Positions 35,701 to 50,700 are shown, counted from the first letter of the stretch. The stretch is 64,000 nucleotides of DNA from Corylus avellana (GCF_901000735.1 NC_081545.1:9588973-9652972); one strand, 5' to 3'. Program-made: numbers and translations. Notes: generated by a model from the letters alone, not told the origin.

Positions 35701-38700
35701 TTCTGCTTGAGCTGGCCAATCAAACTGGAGTCAGTGCCAGTAATGACAATATCATCCACATACACAAGTAAAAGAACGAGACCAGTCGGAGTCTTGCAAA
35801 AAAACAAAGAGGAGTCATATTGGCTTTGGACAAAGGAGAAGTGAAGCAGCGTAGACCTGAATTTTTCAAACCTTGCCCGGGGAGCCTGTTTTAAGCCATA
35901 GAGAGACCGCTTTAACTTACACACAGCTCTAGATGGAGAAGAAAACAAACCCGGAGGAGGAATCATGTAAATATCCTCTTTGAGATCACTATGAAGAAAA
36001 GCATTTTTTACATCCATCTGGTGAAGCGGCCAGCCTTGGGAGGCGGCAATAGAAATAACCGTACGCACTGTGGTCATCTTCGCTACCGGAGCAAATGTCT
36101 CCTCATAGTCCATCCCATATTCTTGTCTATTCCCAAGAGCAACTAAACGTGCCTTATACCGATCCAAAGTCTCATCAGAGCGGAGCTTAATCGAGTAAAC
36201 CCATTTACAACTGATGGCTTTAACATTAGAAGGACAAGGAACCACCTCCCATGTTTGATTGTCCTGGAGAGCCTGAAGTTCCTCATCCATCGCTTTTCGC
36301 CAACATTCATGTTTAATGGCCTCGAAAAAACATGTAGGGATGGAAATAGAAGACAAAGTAGCATTAAAAGAAGTGTGAGAAAAACCATACTGATCAGGAG
36401 GACGTGATACTCGGGCAGATCGTCGAGGACCAGGCTCAGGAGGTGTGGGAGAACTGATCGGACCTGTCTTGGATAACAAATCAATCTCTGGAGAAGTTGT
36501 CAGAACAGGTTCGGATGAAGGGTCAGTCTCGGGAAGGGGCAAAGTTAGTAGACGTCGAGTATACACAATTCCAGGTTTGAACCGTTTAGGGAGAGGAGTC
36601 AATTCATCAAAACATGGTAGAATACTAATTTCAGACAATGACTTAACATGTGTAGAAAAAAAACATTGATTCTCAAAGAAAACAACATTACGAGATATAC
36701 GAAATTTGTTAGAACAAGAATCATAGCAAACATAACCCTTGTGCGAAATACTATAACCCATAAATGCACATTTATCAGACTGAGTAGAGAGTTTGTGACG
36801 TTCATGAGAAGGTAAATGAACAAAACAAACACATCCAAAATTATGCAGATTAAGATAGCTAGGATGCTGATGATACAAACGATAGTAAGGAGAATCAAAA
36901 TTCAAGACCTGAGAGGGCAGTCTATTAATTAAGTAAACTGCAGTAGATAATGCCTCAACCCAAAATTTAGACGGAACGGATGACTCAAGCAATAAGGTGC
37001 GAACAACATCCAAGAGATGTCGGTTCTTTCGTTCCGCCACCCCATTTTGCTGAGGAGTATAAGGACAAGAGCGCAGAGACAATTCCTTTGTGGTGTAAGA
37101 AATCATGAAATTCGTGGGACATGTATTCTCCACCAAAATCAAACCTCAAAATCTTAATACCTGTAGAAAATTGATTCTCAATATATGCTACAAAGGTCTT
37201 AAAAACAGACAGGACCTCAGATTTAGCCCGAAGAAAATAGACCCAAGTATATCGACTGAAATCATCTATGAATGCCACAAAATATTTATATCGAGCATGA
37301 GAAATTACAGGAGAAATGCCCCATACATCACTATGCACAATATCAAAGCATTTTGTAGCACGACTACCATGAGAAGAAAAGGAAAGTGTCTTACTCTTAC
37401 AAAGTTTGCAGACAGAACAGTCAAATGACAAATTTTTTAGAAACTCGTTCTTTATTGTCTAACAAACCAAAATTTAACATATGAGACAAAATAACAGAGT
37501 TTGGATGACCCAAACGTTTGTGCCATACTTCATTTGGAATGTTAACTGTCATACAAGCCAAAGATAAACAACTAGGAATTGAAAAGTGCAATGGAAATAG
37601 TCTGCCAACTTTAGGCCCCTTCGCGAGTATCTTCCCCGACACCTAATCCTGCACAAGACAACCATCACGAGAGAAATGGACATCACAGTTTTTCTCAACT
37701 AACTGGCCAACTGAAATAAGATTATTAGAAAGTCCAGGAGACACATAAACATCTCGGAATGAAGGATTGATATCTCCTACTTCATTAATAGCTAAAGGAC
37801 TCCCATTAGCTACTTGAATATGAGATGAACCAAGATATGGACGAACATTGCAAAGAGTATCAGATGATCTAGTCATATGATTGGATGCAGCAGAATCAAT
37901 AAGCCAGGACTTATACGGAGTAGTACCATTACCTTGGAGCCCTAAGGCGGAAAAGACTGACATAATCATCTGCTGGACCATTTCAGGAGTAAGAACAGAC
38001 GATCCGGCCGCAGAAGAAGATGCTGAGGACATCACTGGAGCGGAAGAGGTGTTCATTGCAGCTTGATAGGTGGTAGCTTGGCGATTCTGAGGCCGAATGG
38101 GACATTCTTTGATAAAGTGGCCCTGTTTCTTATAGTAATTGCAAGATTTCTTTGCACAATTGGCGGCAATATGACCATACTCCTTGCAGCTGAAATACTG
38201 GACCTTGCGCATATCCTTGCGCTCCCCTTTCCCATAGACTGCATAGGCTACTCGATTTGGGTTGGAATCGTGCTGGAATGTAGCCTGTGTGAGAAGACGC
38301 TGCTTCTCACGAAGTAATTCTCCAAAACAAACATCCAAAGATGGAGAAGGATTGCGATTCATTAAATTTGAGCGAGTAACCTCAAATTCAAGGCGCAATT
38401 TCATCAAGAATTGATCTCTCTTGCTTTGCTCATGAACAGCCTGAACAGCAGAGATAGATGTAGCAGGTATCTTCGTATAAATCATATCAGAAAATTCTCC
38501 CCACAAATTCTGAAAACCAGAAAAATACTCCTGAATGGAGAGATTGCCTTGAGTGTAATTAGCAATCTCATATTCCAACTGAAAACGACGTGCGGTATTA
38601 TCCTGGTGATAAACCTTCAACAAATACTCCCACATAGTCTTTGCAGACTTATAGGGTCTTAGATTGAGCACAATAAGAGGATCGACAGACCCTAAGATCC

Positions 38701-41700
38701 ACGACATCACACGTGCATCTTTGACCTTCCACTTAGCCAACTCCTTAGGTTCCGTAGGGGCTAGATCACTACCGTTAATATGGCCCCACAACTCTTTTCC
38801 CATAACAAACAATTGAAACTAGAATTCCCAAGTAGAACAATTTTTTCTAGTAAAACGGACCCCGAAAGACTCGCTAGAAGACATGATGAAACCAAAATAG
38901 AATCAGAAATGATAAAACCTGATAAAGGAATAACAGGCCCACCAGATTTGTTGGACAGCAAGCCCAAAGCTCACCAAACAGCAACCTGCAGCAGTCCACA
39001 AGCACAGTCCACAGGCCCAAACACACCAAAGAGCAACCTGCAGCAGTCCACAAGCCCACAGATCCGCAGACCAGTCCACCACACTAGAACCTGCAGCAGC
39101 TACACCACAAGCCCAGTCCGCACCCACTCTCAACACCACAACAGAACCTGCAGCAGCTACACCATGCTCACTGCACCACACCTAAACCTGCCAGCAGCAC
39201 CAAAATTCCGACAGCCCAGATCCCCGCAAGCCTAAGTCTGCCTCACCGCACCACACCAAAATAAAATCAGCCACACTTGAACCTGCCGACAGTGCCAAAC
39301 CTCCGACAGCCCAGATCACCGACAACACCACAGATCGCCGAAAGCCCACGTCTGCACAGACTCTGCCAACAACCACCACAGATCACCAGGAACGCTCCAA
39401 GACTGCACAGAACCTGCCGACAACCACCTAGGATTCTCCACAAACCAAGAAACTGCCGAATAGCAGTTTAGAACCCACCAGAATGATCGACAACTCCCCT
39501 AAAGTTATCGACCGCCACAAAAAAAAAACAACCCAGTCCCAACCCAAGCTTGACAATTCCTACGCCCCTCAACAAGTAATTGAAAATAACCCTAATTTAG
39601 ATGATGGCTTTGATACCATGTCAATTGTACTGAATACCTCTCAATGTGAGGGTTTCTCATGTTATATAGGAATTGTCTAGCTAATTACAGGCTGTATCTC
39701 AACGATTACAACAATTTAGGAGAACAAATAAGACAACTAAAATCTACCTATTAGTTACAAGATACTATAGCTAGCTATAATACAAAAATATACCATAACT
39801 AGAGAGACTAATTATGGCTAAATATATATATCGTATCTGACTGACAACACCTTCATTGCATCTGTTCCACTAAATCCATTGTTTAGTTGTGAAAATACAT
39901 ATTACATGTGGGAAAACGTGTTTAATGACTTGTATTCTATACTTGTATAGTTAGCTATTTTAGGAAATTATGTAACAGCCTGTATTCCTTGAATTAGGCT
40001 GATTTGGTTAGTGTCCTATTATATCCCATAAATCATGGGATTTGAAATAACTTAGTTAGTTTTCCTTTTCTGCTGCTAGGGTTGATGTATATAGCTAACG
40101 TTTTGTGTATTATTCAAATGAATGAAGAATCAGTTTCTGTCTTTCTCAGTTTCTGTCATGGTATCAGAGCTTTAGGCTCTTTTCTGGATTAAAACCTTTT
40201 CACACAGGCCTTCATTGCCAAGATCATACTGCTGTTTTTTTTTGTACTCTGTTTTACCCTGTTTTTTGGTTCAAAAACAGAGTATTTTTGCACGTTTCTG
40301 TTTAGCCTTCATTGCTGAAATTTCTTAGAGCAGTTTCTGTTCTTAGTTCTACCTTTGCCAGCCTTCATTGCTGGTCGTTTCTGTTTCGAGTGATCAGCCT
40401 TAATCGCCAAGAGATCATTGTTCGTGAAGAATGTCGGAGGCTGCAAAGACGACCGCTACAGCACAATCAGAGGAGATTGTTCGATCCCAACAACCCGGGG
40501 AATTGCAAAATATCCAGGCAGCATATAGGCTGGATGGAAAAAACTACCTCAAATGGTCTCAACTTGTCCGCACCATGCTGAAGGGAAAGGGAAAGATCAG
40601 CCATCTCATGGGTACAGGGCCGAAACCAGGGGATCCTCGTTTTGAAGCATGGGATGAAGAAGATTCCATGATTATGGCGTGGCTGTGGAATTCTATGATT
40701 CCTGAGATTAGTGACACATGTATGTTCTTGGCTACTGCCAAGGATATTTGGGATGCGATTCAACAAACATACTCAAAAGCTAGAGATGCGGCTCAAGTAT
40801 ATGAGGTGAAGGTGAAGACGATTGCAACAAAACAAGGGAGTAAATCTGTTACTGAATATGCCAACCAATTGAAATCTTTGTGGCAAGAACTTGATCATTA
40901 TAGAGTGATAAAAACCAAGTGCCCTGAAGATGCCGCTGTTCTAAAGGATTTCATCGAGCAAGATAGAGTCTATGATTTTCTTGTTGGACTTAATCCAGAA
41001 TTTGATCAAGTGAGGATTCAAATTCTCGGCAAGCAAGAAGTTCCGTGTTTTAATGAGGTGGTGGCACTGATTCGAGGTGAGGAAAGTAGAAGAGGTCTGA
41101 TGCTTGAACCACAGAACACGGACAGCTCGGCTATGGTGGCTAGTGGTGGCAATAATTCAGTCGCAAATATGGAACGAGCACTAGTTTTTGAAAATGGGAG
41201 ACTTGGTCAGTCAAAGGCCCAGAACCGTGATTACAAGGACAACTTGTGGTGCACTTATTGTAAGAAGGCACGCCATACTCGTGAACGGTGTTGGAAACTT
41301 CATGGAAAACCGCCAAGTCGAGAGTGGGGACAAAAAGGAGAGCAGCCAAGGAGCAATGGTCATGCCCATGTTGCTGCAGGACAACAAAATGAAGCAGCAC
41401 NNNNNNNNNNNNNNNNNNNNNNNNNNNNNNNNNNNNNNNNNNNNNNNNNNNNNNNNNNNNNNNNNNNNNNNNNNNNNNNNNNNNNNNNNNNNNNNNNNNN
41501 TGAGTAGCGCTCGTGGGGTGAGGCGGGGCGATCCTTTGCCTCTTTTTCTGTTTGTTATTGTCATGGAGGCTTTAAGTAGAATGATCATTGCTACTATTGA
41601 CAATTGTTTTCTCTTAGGCTTCTCTGTGGGGTCTAGACTTTCCGAGATAATTAATATTTCTCTTTGTTGTTTGCGAATGATTATTTGGTATTCTGTGGGG

Positions 41701-44700
41701 CCATCTCTGATCACCTTCGCTTCTTAGAAGCGTGTGTTATTCTATTCGTATGTTTTGAAGCTGTTTCTAGTTTGAAGGTGAATATGGCCAAGTTAGTTTT
41801 GGTTCAAGTGGGAAATGTGGATAATGTGGATGAGCTGGCTGGCATTATAGGTTGCGGGACGTCCTCTTTGCCTTTGAAGTATCTTGGTCTCTCTCTGGGG
41901 CTTGCTTTAAGGCTAAGTCTATTTGGGACGGCATTGTGGAAAAGATTGAGCGTCGGTTGGCTAGTTGGAAAATGATGTATCTATCCAAGGCTGGTAGGGT
42001 TACCCTCATAAAGAGTACTTTTTCCAACTTACCTACATATTTCATGTCTCTCTTTCCCATTCCCGCTTCTATGGAAAATCGTATAGAGAAGCTCCAACAA
42101 GATTTTTTATGGGTGGGATAGGTGAAGAATTTAAATATCACCTGATTAGTTGGCCCAAGGTTTGCTCTCCTATTTATAAGGGTGGTTTAAGGATTCAGAA
42201 CTTGAGATTGTTCAATAGAGCCCTTTTAGGGAAGTGGATGTGGCGTTATGTGCATGAGAGAGAGGCTTGGTGGAAAGTTGTGGTGGAAGCCAAATTCAAT
42301 TATGATTGGGGCAGATGGTGCTCTATTGATCCCTTAGGGTCGCATGGGGTGGGGGCTTTGGAAGTATATTAGAAGAGGGTGTAGGCTGTTTTCGAGTCAT
42401 AGTAGATTTGAACCGGGAGATGGGTCCAAGATCAGATTTCGGTTTGATGTGTGGTGTGGTGAGTCGAGTCTCAAGGAAGCGTTTTCAGTTTTATATAACA
42501 TTGCTCGTGTGAAGGATGCGACTGTTGCAGTTAACATGGACTGTTCGAGTGGCTCCCTTCAGTAGAATGTACCTTTTTTCGCTTGGCTCACGATTGGGAA
42601 GTGGATGCTCTAGCCTCCTTCTATACCTTGTTGTATTCCCATAGAGTGAGAAGAGAAGGGGAGGACATGATTTGGTGGGTCCCCCCCGTCTTGCAAAGGG
42701 AACGTTGATGTTAGATCCTTTTACAAGATCCTAGCTTGTAAAGAAAATCTTCATTTCCCTTGGAAGAGTGTTTGGCGGACCAAGGCTCCCTTGAAAGTGG
42801 TTTTTTTTTGCTTGGCCGGTGACTCTATGGAAAATTCTTACTATGGACAACCTTAGGAAAAGATATCTCATTGTGGTTAATAGGTGCTGCTTGTGTAAAT
42901 TGAACGAGGAGTCCTTTGATCATCTTCTCCTCCATTGTGAGGTCACCAGTGCCTTATGAAATGCCATCTTTAGTCGCTTTGGTTTGTCTTGGGTTATGAT
43001 CGTGTGATGGATTTGTTTGCCTGCTGGTGGACGGGGGGTCGCTCTTGGAGTGTTGTCATGTGGAAGATGGTTCATCTTTGCTTGTGTACTAGGGTTGCGC
43101 CCCTCTGCTTTTTGATATATACAACATTACTTATAAAAAAAAAAAAAAAAAACTTATTTCTTTACTTGATGTTGAACTCATGAAATGCAGTCTGAAAAAG
43201 GAGAAGGTTAGCAAGTGGATTTATAGAAAGCGTTCCGATTAGGAGTTGGTTTAATCAAGGTAAAAGTATTGATCATGTAAGACAGCCTGAATGTGCCTTC
43301 AGTATATGAAAAACCTGTATGCAGTTGAGTTTTTTATGGCTTAGAAAATTGCCTAAAAGAATTGTCTAGGATTCTAGGCTGTGCAGAGATAGAGATGAAT
43401 AATTTGTTGAAAAGGGAATGTGGTTGTAAGTAATGAAATATCCTTCACAGAAAGTAAATGGAGCCTCCTAGAGTGTGTTACCACAGATGTCTGAATTCTT
43501 TTTAAAGCACCAGAAGCTACAGCAGCATCAAGAATAAAATGATCAACAGGATTCATAAAGATAAGAAACAGTGTATCTTACAAATTATATGATCTTTCAG
43601 TTCAGAGTGCAATTCATACGTTGAGACTTTTGTATATGAGCCAGAGAAGGAAAAGAAAAATCTGGTATAAAGAAAAAACCAGGCTAACAAATTCTGATTT
43701 ATCCTCTGAAAGTGTAATGTCATGATAATTTGTTCCTCTTGTCTGATCGTAACAATTCTTTTGTCGGCTTTTCAGGTGACTTGCCTGTTAATTTTGGTTG
43801 CTGATATACTGGTTTATGCTCTATATTTGTCACCAGTGGCCTTTGATTATCTTCCTCTCAGAATTGCCCCATATATCAGAGTTGTGCTTTTCATGCTGAA
43901 CTTCAGGTAATGGGTGATAAAACAAAATTTTCTTTTTCATTTGAACTACCCATGTGTGTGTGTCTAGAATTTAGACTCAAATAATCATAGGCATGCACAC
44001 TGATTGGGCAGATGTTTATCTTATAAACTTATGCTTTGAAACGTAATAATTGCAGTTAAAACACTAGATCTACAAAAAAAAAAAAAAAAATTTTTTTCAT
44101 GGTGAGGAAAGAAAGAGAGTTGGAGAATAAGAAAGAGATATTAGAATGAAAATGAGAGTAGGACAGAACAATGCAACTTCCGTGTCTATGATAAATATAT
44201 AAGAGAAGAGAGGGAAGAGGAGGGGAGACAAAGAAAGACGAGAAACTTTTTCAAAACTCTTCAGCTTTTATTTATCACTAGGCTGATTCTATAACACCCG
44301 AACTATTAATAGGCTTTGGAAAACCCTAGAACAAGTAGGAACCTTGTAGAACTTTTCCTAACCAATATGTTAATATGCTACAATTCAAATTTCCTTAACC
44401 ATGAAGGATGTAGCAATTTTTAGTAATATTAAATCATCAGTTGTCCCAAATAGAAAATGATAAATTTAATCATTTAATTAATATTCTAAGAGTTTTCTCG
44501 CGTGTGGGTTTCAATTAGTGTGGCCTAACACGTGGAACATTTAATTGAAATGTAAGGTGAATGATAGAGACAATGTTTAAACTTAGGACCTTTGCTCTGA
44601 TATCATATTAAATTATTGGTTATTCCAAAAGCTTAAACTAATAGAAAATTATGAATTTAATCATTTAATTAATCTTTTAACAAGTAATATACCTTTTCAC

Positions 44701-47700
44701 ATGAGTACTATCAAACAACCTTCCACGGTCTTGTAGGGAGCCACTTAGTTTGTCAGTAACTCGGTACACTAGCAAAAGTGTCAATTTGAAATAGAAGTGC
44801 ATCATTAAGAATTCTATGAGCATGCAATTACTTAAAGGATTTCCCTTCACATGTCTTCCAAAAGTTTGAGTGTTGAGGTAGGGTAATCAAAGAACTTACT
44901 TTGTGCTTATGCTCTGCATTTAAAGTGAACCTCAGATGATTTGATTAGCATTGTATGTTGTCCAAGGAAGTGCTCTGATTCATCAAGTCATACTGTTCAC
45001 ATGTAGTAGTGGTTGCATGGGATAACAAATAAAATTTTTCTTCCAATTAGTTAAGACTTATAATAATTTTAGAGAGTTCAATTGGGATCATACAATTACT
45101 ATTTATCCTTATAAGTGAGCATTATTTTTTTTGAAAAGTATAAGTGAGCATTATTGATGTGAGATGATTTCTAAACAAATTGCATTTTTCTTGTGCTAAA
45201 ATTGGCATTCTTTGTGATTGAAAGGTTGGCATTGTCGCATGTTAGTTGTGGTCATTACTTTATCTCTCTATGATGGGGTGCAATGGATTATGGAGATGTT
45301 AGTGTGTTGGAAAGGGAGTTCTCGTAATGGTGTGAGTAGTGTGGTTTTGGAGGCCGTTCCACTTTGTAGTATGTAGGAAATTGTTAGAAAAATAGTTGTA
45401 CATATCACTATGCAAAGCTTACGTAAAATCGCTAAAAATCCATTTCAAAGATCCTTGTGAGATTAGATTAGATGCTAATAAAAAATTATTAAAGGATGAG
45501 GGGGAATTATTTGAAGATCCTGGCAGGTATTGTCGCCTAGTTGGAAAGTTGAATTGTCTTACTATTACCAGTCTAGATATCTCATATGCAATTACTGTTG
45601 TTAGTCAGTTCTTGGAGGCTCCTAGGGCTTCATATTGGGAAGCTGTTACTCGTATTATTCGGTATTTGAAGAGAGCCCTTGGTCTTGGATATTGTATAGA
45701 CCAAACGAACATCTTAGGGTAGAAAAGTTTTACTGGTACAGATTGGGCAGGTTCTCCCTTAGATAAACAATCTACTACAGGATATTGTACATTCTTAGGC
45801 GATTATTTGGTCTTTTAGAAAAGTAAGAAACAAAAGTAGTTTCATGGTCTAGTGTTGAAGTAGATTACATGGCAATGTCTCATACTGCAAGTGAGTTGAC
45901 GTGGTTACAACATTTTGTCTAGAAATTTGGATTCTCACCTCCTACTCCTCTCAGATTGTTTTGAGATAACTAGGCTGCTCTACATATTGCATCTAACCCA
46001 TTTTTTCATGAAAGGACCAAGCATATTGAGTTTCATTGTCATTTTAGTCAAGATAAGATACTCAGAGGAGATATATCTACACAATTCGTGAAGTTTGAAG
46101 ACCAGTTAGCTAGCATGTTTACAAAATCCTTGTGTTGAAAGTGGTTAGAGTTTATTTGTTTCAAGCTGGGTTTATATGATATATATGCTCTAGCTTGAGG
46201 GGAGTGTTTGAAGAGCTTGTAATGGTTAAAAGAATACGTTGGTGACAGGGATTTGTTACAAGGGTGTTTTGGTCATTGTATTGAATTTTACAATATATAA
46301 GAAACCAGAGAAAGATTCGAAGTTGGCCTTCTCTTTCTCTAGTTTCTTCCCATGCAAATCCTACAACATGGATTAAAGGAGGTATTCATTGTGATTCTTT
46401 CCTACATTTTTTTTTTTTTTTTTTGGAATTTTTGGTTGTAATTTCCTTAGGGAACTTAGTGTTTTCCCATTTTGTACTTGATCCTTTCTTTTCTAATAAA
46501 ATTTTTATTGCTTATCAAAAAGAACAATAGGACCTTTTCATCCCTGGTCTTCAATTGAATTCAGTTCTATTTGAGGAGACCTGGGGCAGTTAAATGAAGG
46601 ATGAGTTATTATGGTGGAAGGTTATAGAGGACAAATAGGAATTATATGCCAAAGATGCATTATATAAAGACCAATTTTGCTTAGAATATCTATGCATGTG
46701 AGGTGTCAATTAAGATTGACAGCAAGGTGCAAACTGAAGGCTGGCACAACCGTCCATTTATTTGTTGGAATATGCACAAGAAATTATTGATCATATCTTT
46801 AAAGTTGAGAGGACAGAACTTTTGAAATTGCAATTCAGAAAAATGAAATAATTCTGTTGAACTGAAATATCTACAAAATGGAACTTGTTGAACATTTTAT
46901 ATCTGCATCTTCACTTCAAGGTAGTTTATTTCTTTGGTACTCATGAATAAAGTTTTCAGTTATCAATCCAGGGCAAACAACTATCTTGCTAGGGTGAAAT
47001 AAATTGGAACTTTTCCCTGTATCATCATCATGCCCCATACTTGAACCCTATTATTAGGAAACTTTATTCAGTTTGGGATATACAAACAGTATTAATAGTG
47101 TGGGGAAAACATAATCTTCCCATTTCCCTAAGGTGTGCCCAACTAAAAGTAGGCTTTGATACATGTTCGGAGGCCTAAATTAAGTCTTGATGTGCCAAGG
47201 GCCTGAAGATTGATTAAGTCACCTGTAAACCATTCGTGATGATAAAGTTCTGGGGACCAGAACTCGCATAATCATTGTAGATACGTATTACATTGTGATG
47301 CACATGCATTCTTACATTGTACTTTTTCTGTTAAACAATTTTTGTTAAACTAGTTTGATGTTTTCTCATTCTACTTTGGTCTTAGGGAATTACGAGCGAC
47401 CATCTTCATCCTAGCTGGAATGCTTGGCACATACTTAAATGTCTTGGTATGTTTACCATCTTATTATTTTTACCTTTATCTATGCTGTTGCTGAGTTTGC
47501 AATCTTTATAGTTTCTAAATATCAACAATATCATGATTTGCAGAGAAAGAAATAATCGTACATTCAATGGTATTGAGTTGTATATGGTTGTGCCAAAATC
47601 TTTATTTTTGCGACTGACCATATGAGTGGTCAATTGCTATTGGCAAGACTTCCCTGTAGTATATTTTTAGAAATCTTAAGCCTTAGCTTGTAAGTATTTA

Positions 47701-50700
47701 GGAGACTCTTCTTACACCTGCTTAGTACTTGAGGTTCTCCTCTTTCTTATAAGAAAATGTCTCTTTTTTGGCATGTAACTCTAGGGATGGTACACCTGTC
47801 AATTGTACCGAATACCTCTCAATGTGAGGGTTTCTCATATTATATAGGAGTTGTCTAGCTAATTACAGGCTGTATCTCAACGATTACAGCAATTTAGGAG
47901 AACAAATAAGGCATATTAAATCTACCTACTAATTACAAGATACTATAGCTATAATACAAAAATATACCATAACTAGAGAGACTAATTATGGCTAAATATA
48001 TATATCGTATCTATTGACATCCCCCCTCAAATTGATGCTGGTTGATCAAGAAGCATCAATTTGCCCACAAGGAACTGATGACGCTGTCGTGTCATGGCCT
48101 TCGTGAATACGTCAGCTATCTGGAGATCAGTGGAAACATGAGGAAGAGATATAACACGAGTGTCCAAAGCTTCCCGAATAGAATGACAGTCTACCTCAAT
48201 ATGCTTCGTACGTTCATGGTAAACAGGATTAGCAGCTATTTGAATGGCACTAGTATTATCTGCATGGAGAGGAGTAGAATCAGATTGAGAAAAACCAAGC
48301 TCAACCAGAAGCCCACGAAGCCAGACAATCTCAGAACAAGCAGCAGACATTGCCCGGTATTCGGATTCAGTAGATGATTTAGAAACGCAAGCTTGTTTCT
48401 TACTCTTCCAAGAAATCAAAGAATCACCAAGAAACATACATCAACCCGTGACAGACCGCTGAGTATCAGGACATCCGGCCCAATCCGCATCACTATAAGC
48501 AACAAGGCGAAGAGGAGAGCCAGTTGGAAAGAACAACCCACGGCTAGGTGACCCCCGAAGATAGCGAATGATACGACGAACCGCAGCTAAATAAAGATGG
48601 CGTGGAGTTTACATAAATTGGCTAACCTGCTGGACAACGAAGGAAATATCAGGCCAAGTAATAGTCAAATAGTTCAAGCTGCCTACCAACTATCGGAACA
48701 TAGTAGGATCAGAAAGAAGATCACCCTCCTCATTTCGAAATTTCACATTAACCTCCATAGGAGTATACACCGAAGAAGAATCCTGAAGACCAGCCAGGCG
48801 AATCAAGTCCTGGGTATATTTGTGTTGATTCAAGAATATACCTAAAGAATCGGTATGCACCTCCAACCCCAAAAAATACGTAAGAGGACCAAAGTCTTTC
48901 ATATGAAAAGAAGCCTGAAGATTCTGCTTGAGCTGGCCAATCAAACTGGAGTCAGTGCCAGTAATGACAATATCATCCACATACACAAGTAAAAGAACGA
49001 GACCAGTCGGAGTCTTGCAAAAAACCAAAGAGGAGTCATATTGGCTTTGGACAAAGGAGAAGTGAAGCAGCGTAGACCTGAATTTTTCAAACCATGCCCG
49101 GGGAGCCTGTTTTAAGCCATAGAGAGACCGCTTTAACTTACACACAGCTCCAGATGGAGAAGAAAACAAACCCGGAGGAGGAATCATGTAAATATCCTCT
49201 TTGAGATCACTATGAAGAAAAGCATTTTTTACATCCATCTGGTGAAGCGGCCAGCCTTGGGAGGCGGCAATAGAAATAACCGTACGCACTGTGGTCATCT
49301 TCGCTACCGGAGCAAATGTCTCCTCATAGTCCATCCCATATTCTTGTCTATTCCCAAGAGCAACTAATCGTGCCTTATACCGATCCAAAGTCTCATCAGA
49401 GCGGAGCTTAATCGAGTAAACCCATTTACAACTGATGGCTTTAACATTAGAAGGACAAGGAACCACCTCCCATGTTTGATTGTCCTGGAGAGCCTAAAGT
49501 TCCTCATCCATCGCTTTTCGCCAACATTCATGTTTAATGGCCTCGAAAAAACATGTAGGGATGGAAATAGAAGACAAAGTAGCATTAAAAGAAGTGTGAG
49601 AAAAACCATACTGATCAGGAGGACGTGATACTCGGGCAGATCGTCGAGGACCAGGCTCAGGAGGTGTGGGAGAACTGATCGGACCTGTCTTGGATAACAA
49701 ATCAATCTCTGGAGAAGTTGTCAGAACAGGTTCGGATGAAGGGTCAGTCTCGGGAAGGGGCAAAGTTAGTAGACGTCGAGTATACACAATTCCAGGTTTG
49801 AACCGTTTAGGGAGAGGAGTCAATTCATCAAAACATGGTAGAATACTAATTTCAGACAATGACTTAACATGTGTAGAAAAAAAACATTGATTCTCAAAGA
49901 AAACAACATTACGAGATATACGAAATTTGTTAGAACAAGAATCATAGCAAACATAACCCTTGTGCGAAATACTATAACCCATAAATGCACATTTATCAGA
50001 CTGAGTAGAGAGTTTGTGACGTTCATGAGAAGGTAAATGAACAAAACAAACACATCCAAAATTATGCAGATTAAGATAGCTAGGATGCTGATGATACAAA
50101 CGATAGTAAGGAGAATCAAAATTCAAGACCTGAGAGGGCAGTCTATTAATTAAGTAAACTGCAGTAGATAATGCCTCAACCCAAAATTTAGACGGAACGG
50201 ATGACTCAAGCAATAAGGTGCGAACAACATCCAAGAGATGTCGGTTCTTTCGTTCCGCCACCCCATTTTGCTAAGGAGTATAAGGACAAGAGCGCAGAGA
50301 CAATTCCTTTGTGGTGTAAGAAATCATGAAATTCGTGGGACATGTATTCTCCACCAGAATCAAACCTCAAAATCTTAATACCTGTAGAAAATTGATTCTC
50401 AATATATGCTACAAAGGTCTTAAAAACAGACAGGACCTCAGATTTAGCCCGAAGAAAAAAAGACCCAAGTATATCGACTGAAATCATCTATGAATGCCAC
50501 AAAATATTTATATCGAGCATGAGAAATTACAGGAGAAATGCCCCATACATCACTATGCACAATATCAAAGCATTTTGTAGCATGACTACCATGAGAAGAA
50601 AAGGAAAGTGTCTTACTCTTACCAAGTTTGCAGACAGAACAGTCAAATGACAAATTTTTAGAAACTCGTTCTTTATTGTCTAACAAACCAGAATTTAACA

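Larger units (their letters stand above)
34575..39846 (-). mobile_element. Full-length Copia retrotransposon (copy A) in TPC1 intron 6
   Basis: The element is bounded by LTRs at 34575-34798 and 39619-39846 and flanked by perfect ACACC duplications. Inside the right LTR, GGCTTTGATACCA (39606-39618) is the complement of the initiator-Met PBS. Beside the left LTR, TCCCCCCTCAAA is the complement of the polypurine tract. Gene order on the minus strand is gag, protease, integrase, RT, RNase H, which is Copia. The LTRs differ at roughly ten sites and by a 4-bp indel, so it is older than the nested relative at 51291. It is the same insertion as 47797-58220. Confidence 0.95.
39907..41400 (+). mobile_element. 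5' part of another Copia element, cut by gap
   Basis: 5' LTR 39907-40158 (TGTGGGAAAACG...TTTCTGTCA, 252 bp), directly followed by the PBS TGGTATCAGAGCT (40159-40171), a leader and gag, until the N run. The right haplotype shows the empty site (TATTACA joined to TTATGC at 58273-58285), so TTACA (39902-39906) is the probable target duplication; its partner is lost in the gap. It belongs to a different family from the ACACC element. Confidence 0.88.

Noticed and set aside
38780..39471. Plus-strand frames rich in Pro, Thr, Gln and Ser in the Copia leader
   Set aside because: They lie between the 5' LTR and gag on the opposite strand, in repetitive CAGCAG/CCACAAGCC leader sequence. The equivalents at 57154-57753 and 55510-56163 behave the same way.
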